Notes under the pieces: generated by a model
The model's database searches: none
What the model saw: the letters and a program-made list of their open reading frames with translations, nothing else
Told to the model about the DNA's origin: nothing
Position numbers and translations under genes: made by a program
NCBI GenBank assembly: GCA_024402455.1
Contig: JAKSTS010000021.1
Span: forward strand, 1-24,472
Direction of reading: 5' to 3'
Length of the DNA stretch: 24,472 nucleotides
Source: Treponemataceae bacterium
Lineage (GTDB): Bacteria > Spirochaetota > Spirochaetia > Treponematales > Treponemataceae
Shown here: piece after piece, positions 1 through 6,499 of the stretch
Numbering within the stretch: the first letter of the stretch is position 1
Layout: each line of letters opens with the position of its first letter

Positions 1-13
1 AAGGAGTAGAATT

Positions 14-412
14 ATGATTAAGTTTTTCAGGCAAGCTAAAAGGGAGATTTTAGTTGAATTCGATGCAAATGGTATTGATAATTTAGTGTGCTTATTTAGG
101 GAAATAAAGGAAGTGCAATATAAGGAATTACAAGTTGAATTCGATATGTCAATAATCCAAAATAAATATATAGGAAAAATATTACCTTCAATTACCGTAG
201 AAATTGATAATAATGTAGATGGGAGTGAAATTTGTTTTGTAAATGATACAATTATTTTGAAATTAGATAAGGAATATGCAGATATGTCATTGGAAAGATT
301 TCTTGAATGCAGTAAAAATCAAGAGTTTTCACCTCCAGAATTCATGTATGTAAAAGTGATAGGTAGAAAAGATTTAGACTATTTATTTTGTGAATATAAA
401 AAATGTGTTTAA
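14..412 (+). CDS. Hypothetical protein, 132 aa, AT-rich orphan
   Basis: I do not recognise this protein. It starts at an ATG with a good ribosome binding site (AAGGAG at 2-7) and ends at a TAA. It has no signal peptide, membrane segment or cysteine cluster. It reads as a small soluble alpha/beta protein, acidic in the middle. The codons are strikingly AT-rich (many ATA, TTA, AAT and AAA), unlike the fab and acc genes later in the window. A long structured non-coding gap follows it. An orphan of this size and composition often belongs to accessory DNA (a cassette, or an immunity or antitoxin gene), but nothing in the sequence proves that. Its upstream partner, if there is one, lies outside the window. 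Confidence 0.65.
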   Translation: MIKFFRQAKREILVEFDANGIDNLVCLFREIKEVQYKELQVEFDMSIIQNKYIGKILPSITVEIDNNVDGSEICFVNDTIILKLDKEYADMSLERFLECSKNQEFSPPEFMYVKVIGRKDLDYLFCEYKKCV

Positions 413-769
413 ATTGCAGTAAAAAGTGGTGAATTTAATACAGATTTTGCCTTAAAAAGCGGTATTTAGAATCTCTAAAATAACTAGAATGAGCGGTGCA
501 GATACTTTGATAAACTCAGTATTTGTACGGTTTTACTTCTTGTTTTGACGAAAGCAAGCAGCCTGTAGAACCAGACTAAACCAGTTTGGTTTTCGCTTTG
601 GAACCAATCACATACTTTGGGCTGTTTTGGCGAAAACGGTCAGTTTATGCTTGACATAAACTGACAAATTTGCGCAAAGCGCAAACTGACCGCTATCTGC
701 TTTGCGGATAGCTTTTCGCCGAACAAGCTTATTCTTTTTAACAAAACCCAATTCGAAACCGAAATCGTG
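413..769. other. Structured non-coding gap with nested inverted repeats
   Basis: No convincing ORF lies in this interval. It holds a small perfect hairpin (AAACCA 578-583 with TGGTTT 587-592). It also holds a large nested structure at 629-720, listed separately. The 3' end of the minus-strand MgtC gene faces it, and no clear U-tract terminator is visible for either flanking gene. Confidence 0.6.
629..720. repeat. Multi-branch inverted-repeat structure
   Basis: The outer arms GGCGAAAA (629-636) and TTTTCGCC (713-720) are perfectly complementary. Directly inside them, CGGTCAGTTT (637-646) pairs with AAACTGACCG (683-692), and GCTATC (692-697) pairs with GATAGC (707-712), with more pairing up to a TTT loop. 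Two further hairpins sit inside: TTTGCGC (669-675) with GCGCAAA (679-685), and GTCAGTTTA (639-647) with TAAACTGAC (657-665). The last competes with the 683-692 arm, so two alternative folds exist. The function is unknown. It could be an RNA element, the folded end of a mobile element, or a recombination site. Confidence 0.6.
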
Positions 770-1471
770 TTAATCTTTCAGTTTGATTTTATCAAGGTTT
801 CCGATGTATTTAATTCCGTCGAGAAGATTTGGAATGTCGAGGTCATCAGGAACTTTTACGGTATAGATTATTCTGACTTGTTTTTCAGCAAGTTCCTTTG
901 AAAAATCAACATTTATAATTATTAAACCATAATTTTTTAATTCTTCGTTCAATAATTTCATGTTAATCATGTCGTTTTTGTAGATTAATTCCAGGTGTTT
1001 AATCTGTTCGGCAGGAAAATATTTCTGTTCAAATTTTTCAAGAGAAAACATTAAAATTACTGAAACAATTACAACAATAAATGCTATGTCAACCATTCCA
1101 CAACCAATAGCCATGCCGATTCCTGCTGCGGTCCATACTGTTGCTGCCGAATTTAAGCCGCGGATGTTTAAACCCTGGTGCAAAATTGCGCCGCCGCCCA
1201 AAAAACCTATTCCAGAAACAATCTGGGCTGCAATGCGTGTCGGGTCTGAGCGGCCTGGTGCATAAACTTGTGGAATGTATAGAGAAATCATCATCATTAC
1301 TGTTGCAGAAAGACAGATTAAAATATGTGTGCGAAGACCTGCGCTTTGAAGATGAATCTTTCTTTCAAAACCAATGACAAAACCTGCAATTGTACTTATA
1401 ACAACGCGGAAAGCCATTGTTTCAAAAGAAAGAGTCGGACTTGTTAGAATTTCAAAAAAATCTTTTAGCAT
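770..1471 (-). CDS. MgtC/SapB family membrane protein
   Basis: This 233-residue protein has the MgtC/SapB layout: an N-terminal hydrophobic block of about five membrane helices (residues about 15-145) and a soluble C-terminal tail. The family signature is visible as GFERKIHLQSAGLRTH near residues 34-49, followed by a glycine-rich segment with GFLGGGAI and LNSAATVW. Family members are inner-membrane proteins linked to magnesium homeostasis, acid tolerance or modulation of the F-type ATPase. The exact role here cannot be read from sequence. The ATG lies only 4 bases beyond the stop of the SDR-like gene at 1476-2159, so the two are almost certainly co-transcribed and translationally coupled. The ribosome binding site is weak (AAGA). 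Confidence 0.85.
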   Translation of the reverse strand: MLKDFFEILTSPTLSFETMAFRVVISTIAGFVIGFERKIHLQSAGLRTHILICLSATVMMMISLYIPQVYAPGRSDPTRIAAQIVSGIGFLGGGAILHQGLNIRGLNSAATVWTAAGIGMAIGCGMVDIAFIVVIVSVILMFSLEKFEQKYFPAEQIKHLELIYKNDMINMKLLNEELKNYGLIIINVDFSKELAEKQVRIIYTVKVPDDLDIPNLLDGIKYIGNLDKIKLKD

Positions 1472-1475
1472 TGTC

Positions 1476-2159
1476 TTATTTTAAGAAAGAGAAAACACGA
1501 CCGGTTTTTGTTCCAACTTTTAGCCAGCCTGTAGTTTTTCTGTTCTGCAGATCATTCAAATAAGAAAAAAGCCATGTACAAATTTCAGAGTCGCTGTTTG
1601 TGTCTGCACGTACAAGCGTAATCTGATAAGGCTTGTCGTTTTCAAAACGGGCAGCATAATTTTCTGCAAGAGCAATAAATGCATCTTGTGCAACTGATAA
1701 TGGAATACTTGCAGGACGTACATCTTGACCTGAGCGGACAGGATTTGCAGAAGTCGGTGCATATTTTAAGATAAATACAAGGCGACCTGAGCCTTGCTTT
1801 TCAAAGTGAGTTATTGCTTCGTGTGCCATATAGTTATAGCCAAGAATCAAATCATCAACACAATGAGAAATACCTTCGATATCGCCTGTTGTATAGTCTG
1901 GTGCAAAAAACTGTGCATCAAAAACGAGGACGACTTCGTCCAAAGCTTTGTATGCATTAATTGTTTTTAATATGGCGCCTCTTGCAGAAATTGGAGAAGG
2001 ACGGTTCCATGCTATTGTTTCTGTGTTCAGCGGAGAAATATCGCTGTCTACGCCAGAGGGAAGTGTAATAAGAACATTTCTGCCAGATTCTACTGCAAAA
2101 GTTGAATAAGCTGTTCCGGCTGGATAGTCTTTGCCGGCAATCAATATTGTTTTCTTCAT
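1476..2159 (-). CDS. SDR-like Rossmann-fold protein, catalytic motifs degenerate
   Basis: This is a 227-residue protein from the internal ATG at 2159. An upstream TTG at 2180 is in frame but overlaps the predicted -10 box. The N-terminus (MKKTILIAGKDYPAGTAYS) is a beta strand plus a glycine-containing loop at the place of an SDR nucleotide-binding motif, but the classical TGxxxGxG is not intact. The central part (DEVVLVFDAQFF, later GRLVFILKYAP) resembles successive Rossmann strands. No YxxxK catalytic pair is present at the usual place, where the sequence reads LSVAQDAFIALAENYAARF. It is therefore probably an SDR-fold protein that has lost standard dehydrogenase chemistry, or a divergent family. 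It is the first gene of a two-gene unit with the MgtC-like gene. Confidence 0.7.
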   Translation of the reverse strand: MKKTILIAGKDYPAGTAYSTFAVESGRNVLITLPSGVDSDISPLNTETIAWNRPSPISARGAILKTINAYKALDEVVLVFDAQFFAPDYTTGDIEGISHCVDDLILGYNYMAHEAITHFEKQGSGRLVFILKYAPTSANPVRSGQDVRPASIPLSVAQDAFIALAENYAARFENDKPYQITLVRADTNSDSEICTWLFSYLNDLQNRKTTGWLKVGTKTGRVFSFLK

Positions 2160-2165
2160 TGTTAC

Positions 2166-2194
2166 AGTATAAAACAACAATTAAAAGCGCTCAA
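2166..2194 (-). promoter_or_regulatory. Promoter of the SDR-like/MgtC unit, leaderless geometry
   Basis: On the minus strand a -35 TTGAGC (2189-2194) and a -10 TATACT (2166-2171) are 17 bases apart. Transcription would start about 7 bases after the -10, at or next to the ATG at 2159. No Shine-Dalgarno sequence precedes that ATG, which fits a leaderless mRNA. Confidence 0.55.
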
Positions 2195-2248
2195 GTAGTA
2201 AAACTCCAGGTGTATTAAAGATTTTTTAACACTCTTTTCTATATACCG

Positions 2249-2277
2249 TTGACGGTAAAGCAAATGTTAGGTATTCT
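2249..2277 (+). promoter_or_regulatory. Promoter of the symporter gene, leaderless geometry
   Basis: A -35 TTGACG (2249-2254) and a -10 TATTCT (2272-2277) are 17 bases apart. The predicted start about 7 bases downstream coincides with the ATG at 2284. Only a weak AGG lies upstream, 12 bases away and inside the promoter. Confidence 0.55.
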
Positions 2278-2283
2278 GCCATT

Positions 2284-3510
2284 ATGAAAATTTGGTTAAA
2301 GTATATTTTAGGTTGTGCTTTAGGCATTATAATGTCATTAATTTTGCAGAGCTCAAATCAGTCTGCCATTGCGGTTGTTCAATATTTATCTGACTTTTCG
2401 CTTTCAGCTGGTCGTTATGGGCTTTTGCCTTTGTTGTTTTTTTCAATGACTGTTGCAGTTTTTGAATTACGTGAATCGAAAGCACTTTTAAGGACAGCTT
2501 TTAATTGTGTAATTATTGCATTGATTACAACATTGGGTTTAACTGTTCTCGGTGTTCTTTCTGTGCTTATTTTTCAGCCGCCAAGAATTCCAATTTCTGT
2601 TGAAGAAGCAACGGCTGTTTATTCACTTTCAATTCCAGAAAATATAATGAAGCTTTTTCCTTTTTCGAATTTTTCTTCGTTTTTGGAAGGTTCTTATCTT
2701 CTGCCTCTTTATGTTCTTGCTGGTTTTGCTGGTGCAGGCTGTGCTTCAGAAAAAGCTGGTGCAAAACCAGCACTTACACTTTTTGATTCGTTGGCAAAAG
2801 TAAGCTATGCTGTTTTAAGTTTTTTTATTGATATGCTTGCAGTTGGTCTTATTGCAGTTTCCTGCACATGGATGATGAATTTTCCTTCAATTATGAAAAA
2901 CAATTCAATCATTCATTTGATTATTCTTGTTGGTGCAGATGCTGCTGCAATTATTCTGATAATTTATCCTCTGCTTTTAAGGCTCATTTTTAGAGAAAGA
3001 CATCCATACCGTGTACTTTTTGCAAATACAGCTTCAATTCTTACTGCATTTTTTTCCGGCGACTATAACTTGACTTTGGGTGTAAGCATACGTCATTCAA
3101 GAGAAAGTCTTGGTGTTAATCCACGGATAAGTTCTGTATGTCTGCCTGTTTTTTCGACTTTTGCCCGTGGCGGTGCAGCAATGGTTTTAAGCATTTCGTT
3201 TGTTGTCATCTGGCAGTCATATTCAGACATGAAAATCTGGAGCGAATTGCCATGGATAATGATGATGGCTTTTGTTTTGTCTTTTTTGCTTGGTTCTCAT
3301 GCAAAAGATGGTCCAATAATTGCCCTTGCCGTTATGTGTTCACTTTATGGCCGAGGTTTTGATACAAGCTATCTGATTATTAAACCGGCAGCATTTTTCC
3401 TGTGTTCTGCAGCTGCGGTAATTGACGCAGTTACTGCATTTTTTGGAACATATATAATTGCCGTGCACGAAAATCTTGTGCAATATAAAGAACTGCGTTT
3501 TTATATTTAA
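2284..3510 (+). CDS. Dicarboxylate/amino acid:cation symporter (SDF family)
   Basis: This 408-residue polytopic membrane protein has about eight to ten hydrophobic segments. Its length and layout are typical of the sodium:dicarboxylate/glutamate symporter family. The N-terminal half has helices near residues 5-25, 45-62, 75-100 and 138-155. The C-terminal half has the reentrant-loop-like segment around TASILTAFFSGDYNLTLGVSIRHSRE and a helix near FFLCSAAAVIDAVTAFFGTY, where the family binds substrate and sodium. The substrate is probably glutamate, aspartate or a C4 dicarboxylate, but sequence alone does not decide. It diverges from the SDR-like/MgtC unit. The gene appears intact. An IS200-like element begins within about 20 bases of its stop codon, so its native terminator may have been displaced. 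Confidence 0.8.
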   Translation: MKIWLKYILGCALGIIMSLILQSSNQSAIAVVQYLSDFSLSAGRYGLLPLLFFSMTVAVFELRESKALLRTAFNCVIIALITTLGLTVLGVLSVLIFQPPRIPISVEEATAVYSLSIPENIMKLFPFSNFSSFLEGSYLLPLYVLAGFAGAGCASEKAGAKPALTLFDSLAKVSYAVLSFFIDMLAVGLIAVSCTWMMNFPSIMKNNSIIHLIILVGADAAAIILIIYPLLLRLIFRERHPYRVLFANTASILTAFFSGDYNLTLGVSIRHSRESLGVNPRISSVCLPVFSTFARGGAAMVLSISFVVIWQSYSDMKIWSELPWIMMMAFVLSFLLGSHAKDGPIIALAVMCSLYGRGFDTSYLIIKPAAFFLCSAAAVIDAVTAFFGTYIIAVHENLVQYKELRFYI

Positions 3511-3528
3511 TCTAAAGAGGGTTTAATT

Positions 3529-3546
3529 CCCCGACGCTCTGCGTCG
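3529..3546. repeat. Left-end hairpin of the IS200-like element
   Basis: The stem CGACGC (3532-3537) pairs with GCGTCG (3541-3546) around a TCT loop. The 18 bases are identical to 4050-4067 at the other end. This is the likely recognition hairpin for the HUH transposase. Confidence 0.75.
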
Positions 3547-3566
3547 AAATCGTGTATACTGGAGAC

Positions 3567-4031
3567 ATGAGTGATGAGCATATATACAAAAGTCACAACA
3601 AGACAATGCTACTGTATCATTTGGTGTTTCCTGCGAAGTACCGGCGGAAAGTATTTACTGAAGAAGTAAGCGAAAGGCTGAAAGGGATTTGTACAGAAAT
3701 AGAAAGCTGTTATGAGATGCATTTCGTGGAAATAGGAATGGAAGAAGACAACGTGCATTTTCTGGTACAAAGTGTACCGACGATGGCAGTAAGCAAAATA
3801 GTGATGACCGTAAAAAGTATAACGGCGAAAGAGATATTCAAGAGCTTTCCAAGCATAAAGCGGGAAATCTTATGGGGCGGAGCATTATGGACAAGCGGAT
3901 TCTACGCAAATACGGTCGATTTATATGCAAGCAAAGATACGATAACGAGATATATACAGAATCAGGGAAAAGACAAGTCGGAATATAAAAAGATTTATGA
4001 AAGCCAACCAGAGCTAGATTTTTGCTTGTAA
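3567..4031 (+). CDS. tnpA: IS200/IS605-family HUH transposase TnpA, first HUH histidine replaced
   Basis: This 154-residue protein starts at the ATG with GGAG at 3561-3564; an in-frame GTG at 3552 lies upstream of that site. It matches the small Y1-transposase family in length and motifs: KSHNKTMLLYHLVFPAKYR at the N-terminus, WGG near residue 103 and the catalytic-tyrosine helix TRYIQNQG. Tyr129 and the +4 glutamine (Gln133) are kept. The metal-binding HUH motif, normally HVH in DHVHFLV, reads NVH (Asn62-Val63-His64), because an AAC stands where CAC or CAT is expected. Family knowledge says both histidines bind the metal needed for strand cleavage, so this copy may be weak or inactive. The reading frame is otherwise open and undamaged. 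Confidence 0.85.
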   Translation: MSDEHIYKSHNKTMLLYHLVFPAKYRRKVFTEEVSERLKGICTEIESCYEMHFVEIGMEEDNVHFLVQSVPTMAVSKIVMTVKSITAKEIFKSFPSIKREILWGGALWTSGFYANTVDLYASKDTITRYIQNQGKDKSEYKKIYESQPELDFCL

Positions 4032-4049
4032 TAGGAAGCTTTCTTGATA

Positions 4050-4070
4050 CCCCGACGCTCTGCGTCGGGG
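4050..4070. repeat. Right-end hairpin of the IS200-like element
   Basis: A perfect 9-bp stem (4050-4058 with 4062-4070) closes a TCT loop. The first 18 bases repeat the left-end hairpin exactly. It lies 19 bases after the transposase stop codon. Confidence 0.75.
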
Positions 4071-4113
4071 AGCTTCATTTTATAGATGCTCCGGCAAAAT
4101 GCTTCTTTAATAA

Positions 4114-4398
4114 GGTAACTTCATTTTTGGCGAAGCTGATGATGATTCTGAAGAGCTCGAAGACGGTGAAGAAATTGTTGAAGAGGAAGTACCAGAGTCA
4201 GACTCAGATATAACGACATTTAAATCTGGCAGTGGCTATAAAAATACTGTATCAATTGAAGTTATAGATGTAGTTGTTTCAGAAAGCATCGGCCTTGAAT
4301 ATGGTTCTGCAGAAAAAAATGAAAAATTATTTATAGATGATGCAGATATTCTGGAGCAGGTTGGAAATCTTGCTGCACTTCTTGAACTTGTTTTGTAA
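4114..4398 (+). pseudogene. Headless acidic coding remnant beside the IS200-like element
   Basis: The frame from 4114 to the TAA at 4396-4398 is open for 94 codons and has natural coding character: a very acidic stretch (EADDDSEELEDGEE), then a mixed segment (SGSGYKNTVSIEVIDVVV) and a leucine-rich end (QVGNLAALLELVL). It has no ATG, GTG or TTG start apart from the last sense codon. A TAA lies directly upstream at 4111-4113, and no ribosome binding site is present. This is best read as the 3' end of a gene whose 5' part was lost, plausibly when the neighbouring IS200-like element arrived or by a linked deletion. I do not recognise the family. The same sequence on the minus strand gives only a shadow frame. 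Confidence 0.6.
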
Positions 4399-4419
4399 TA
4401 CAAGACTTGTGTAAAGACA

Positions 4420-4477
4420 AAAAAAGCTTCGATTTTGAAGGTTCTGTTTTTGGCAGACTTCAAAACGAAGCTTTTTT
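4420..4477. terminator. Bidirectional intrinsic terminator
   Basis: A long stem pairs 4421-4440 (AAAAAGCTTCGATTTTGAAG) with 4458-4477 (CTTCAAAACGAAGC followed by a T run), with one bulged base and a 17-base loop. T runs on both strands let it end the plus-strand remnant and the minus-strand pheT transcript. Confidence 0.8.
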
Positions 4478-4488
4478 ATTTGTGCAGA

Positions 4489-4511
4489 CGGATTCAGGGT
4501 TTCCGAATCCG
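4489..4511 (-). other. Hairpin in the pheT 3' untranslated region
   Basis: CGGATTC (4489-4495) pairs perfectly with GAATCCG (4505-4511). It lies between the pheT stop codon and the bidirectional terminator, so it would be part of the pheT transcript. No T run adjoins it. Confidence 0.45.
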
Positions 4512-4545
4512 AATGGCAGTTTAGTATAAAAATTGAATTAAAAAA

Positions 4546-6276
4546 CTAATTGAGCAAATCTTCAAGATCAATTTCACCTGCAAAACATGGAACTGTAATT
4601 GCCCAGTTTTCAAGAACTGCAGGATGAATTTCTCCGAAAATGCCGACAACTTTTGTTTTGTTATCTTTAGTTTTCATCAAAATGTTTGCCTGACGACCAG
4701 GAATAAAACGTGGATCGCTGCTTTCATTTACAATGTATTCGTGATCAAGGAAGTGCAGGATTGTTGCAACTTCACTTGCAGCTGTATTAAAGTTTGCATC
4801 GCTTACTGCAGTAACGAAGCCGAGGTTCTGTCTTGTTTTTGTTCCAGTGTTTTCAGCTTCATCAAGATAAGCAACTTTGCCGATTTCAAAGATTTTATGA
4901 GGATAAACTGCGTTTCCAGAACCAGATTCTGCACCAAGCAGAGAAGCAATAATTGACGGACGTACAAACTGATAGTTTTCGGTCATTGGGTTTGAAATTT
5001 CAATTACTTTTGAACCGTCAATATTCATGCGGTCAATATAATCACGTTTTGACCCAAGATACTTGAAAATCATTTCCTGGTATCCTAAACCAACCATCAA
5101 AGTTTTTGCTTTTCGGCTGAATGTTGTAAGCTTTGAAAGACGACCGATTGTAAAATCGTTTGGTTTTTCAGGCTTAAAGTTGATGAGTTCTTTACCCATC
5201 ATGATGTCTTCAATAATGTCAACTTCATGCAAAAAGTCGTTGCGATATGGCGGAGGTGTTACAACAATTTTGCCGTCTTTGAGTTCTGCCGTAACATCAA
5301 GTTTTGCAAGCAGTTCAACAGCTTCTTTTTCTGTAAAATCTGAACCTAAAAGCTTGTTTACAGCCTGAATTGTCGTAGAAGTTGTTTCCTGGAAATAATA
5401 TGGTGTAACAATTGATTTTCCAAAACCTGTATCATACGGGTGATTAACCTGAACAGGGAGGATTTCATAGCCTGCATCTTTAAAGTCACATGCAACAATT
5501 GAAGTTGCAAGAAGAAGAGAAGGCATGTCTGTTCCTGTCATTTCAACGAGAAGGTCTTTGTCGCCGACTTTTACTGCGCCAAGAGTTGCACTGTTAATGA
5601 TTGGTGCCATAGACATAACTTCGCCTTTGGCATCTGTCAAAAGAGGGAACATTTTTGCATCTTTTAAAATCCAGCCGTATTCTTTTCCTTTTGGATGTTC
5701 GCTTAAAATCTGGCGGCATGTCATCGGCTGTTCACAGCCAAGAGGAACAAATGAAGTTTTATCTGGATCAACAGCCTGATAAGTTACAGGCCAGTTTATA
5801 TTTGCAGAACGGTAAACACCCATAGAAATTGAACGGCGTTTGCGTCCAAAGTTCCAGCAGAGTTTTTCCTGTGTCTGAATGATATCCAAAAGCATTGGTT
5901 CATCAATAGCTTTGCCGGAAATAACAAAAGCTGTCATAAACGGGCGGACATCTTTAATGTTTGCACCAACATTTACAACGCGGTTGCCAAAGTCACATGA
6001 TTTTTCTTTTGTTGAAAGGAAAGAAGAATAATCTGCACGTTTTCCACCGTCATGTACGCGAAGACAGCGGGCAATGCCGGCTGTAGACCACAGGTCTGGG
6101 CGGTTTGTATCGTTAAGTTCAATTTTAATAACACGCTGATCAGCTGGCAGTGTTTCATCTGGCTTTTCATCAAGCTCAGCTTTGCCACTTTCAAGACGAT
6201 TCTCTAATTTTGCATAATCATACTTTTTGCCAAGCAGATTAAAAAAAAGTTTTTCATTGACTTCAATTTTAGGCAT
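4546..6276 (-). CDS. pheT: Phenylalanine--tRNA ligase beta subunit, archaeal/eukaryotic type
   Basis: This 576-residue protein is much shorter than the roughly 800 residues of ordinary bacterial PheT. It lacks the N-terminal OB-fold/tRNA-binding extension, which matches the archaeal/eukaryotic form known in spirochaetes. Visible motifs are MPKIEVNEKLFFNLLG at the start, ELNDTNRPDLWSTAGIAR (about residues 53-70), the B5-type YRNDFLHEVDIIEDIMMG near residue 350, ISNPMTENYQFVRPSI, and FGEIHPAVLENWAI near the C-terminus. With PheS it charges tRNA-Phe with phenylalanine. pheS is not adjacent: rocF diverges upstream and the IS-linked remnant lies downstream. The start ATG has AAAGGA eight bases upstream. 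The gene has its own strong promoter and terminator, so it appears to be monocistronic. Confidence 0.93.
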   Translation of the reverse strand: MPKIEVNEKLFFNLLGKKYDYAKLENRLESGKAELDEKPDETLPADQRVIKIELNDTNRPDLWSTAGIARCLRVHDGGKRADYSSFLSTKEKSCDFGNRVVNVGANIKDVRPFMTAFVISGKAIDEPMLLDIIQTQEKLCWNFGRKRRSISMGVYRSANINWPVTYQAVDPDKTSFVPLGCEQPMTCRQILSEHPKGKEYGWILKDAKMFPLLTDAKGEVMSMAPIINSATLGAVKVGDKDLLVEMTGTDMPSLLLATSIVACDFKDAGYEILPVQVNHPYDTGFGKSIVTPYYFQETTSTTIQAVNKLLGSDFTEKEAVELLAKLDVTAELKDGKIVVTPPPYRNDFLHEVDIIEDIMMGKELINFKPEKPNDFTIGRLSKLTTFSRKAKTLMVGLGYQEMIFKYLGSKRDYIDRMNIDGSKVIEISNPMTENYQFVRPSIIASLLGAESGSGNAVYPHKIFEIGKVAYLDEAENTGTKTRQNLGFVTAVSDANFNTAASEVATILHFLDHEYIVNESSDPRFIPGRQANILMKTKDNKTKVVGIFGEIHPAVLENWAITVPCFAGEIDLEDLLN

Positions 6277-6358
6277 TAGATTGTTCCTTTTAAAGGGCGG
6301 CTAGACATTTCTAAAAAGGCTGCTTAGTCCGCAGATAAAGCGCACAAATAAAGCGCGT
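6277..6358 (-). other. pheT leader with a tandem repeat
   Basis: The predicted leader is about 82 nt. Near its 5' end two 13-base units, GCGCTTTATTTGT and GCGCTTTATCTGC, stand head to tail. A small CTGC/GCAG stem follows. No T-box sequence and no run of Phe codons is visible, so a known control mechanism cannot be assigned. Confidence 0.4.
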
Positions 6359-6364
6359 ATATCA

Positions 6365-6394
6365 ATTATAACGAAAATATATCTTATTTGTCTA
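6365..6394 (-). promoter_or_regulatory. pheT promoter
   Basis: On the minus strand, -35 TAGACA (6389-6394) and a perfect -10 TATAAT (6365-6370) are separated by 18 bases. The predicted transcription start is near 6358. Confidence 0.7.
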
Positions 6395-6440
6395 TTAAAC
6401 AGAAGCTTTTAAAAGAATTTTCAATAAAAATCATAAATCA

Positions 6441-6449
6441 TGTTAAAAT
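6441..6449 (+). promoter_or_regulatory. Possible extended -10 promoter of rocF
   Basis: TGTTAAAAT is an extended -10 (TG-n-TAAAAT). Only a weak -35-like TTCAAT (6420-6425) lies upstream, 18 bases away. It would give a leader of about 45 nt. Confidence 0.4.
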
Positions 6450-6499
6450 ATTCAGCAGAAAAGTAAGCATTAAACGACAGTTTTTTGACGGGAGTTTTT

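Larger units (their letters stand above)
3522..4076 (+). mobile_element. IS200-like insertion sequence (IS200/IS605 family)
   Basis: A single small transposase gene lies between two copies of the same 18-base sequence, 3529-3546 and 4050-4067. Each copy forms a hairpin with the core CGACGC-TCT-GCGTCG. The right hairpin is longer (CCCCGACGC 4050-4058 with GCGTCGGGG 4062-4070) and has an outer GAAGCT (4035-4040)/AGCTTC (4071-4076) pairing. Subterminal hairpins, a lone TnpA and no accessory gene are the hallmarks of IS200-type elements, which move as single strands and leave no target duplication. The exact tips cannot be fixed from one copy; the coordinates given are approximate. Confidence 0.8.

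Noticed and set aside
629..720. A tRNA gene suggested by the multi-branch shape
   Set aside because: No T-loop GGTTCGAATCC-type sequence, no 7-bp acceptor with D and anticodon arms in the right order, and the arms are too long.
4022..4213. A 63-codon plus-strand frame across the right end of the IS element
   Set aside because: It translates the terminal hairpin and then the acidic remnant in the wrong frame; there is no ribosome binding site.
6277..6309. A 10-codon upstream ORF whose stop overlaps the pheT start (TAATG)
   Set aside because: No ribosome binding site, no Phe codons, and it sits over the pheT ribosome binding site; probably chance.
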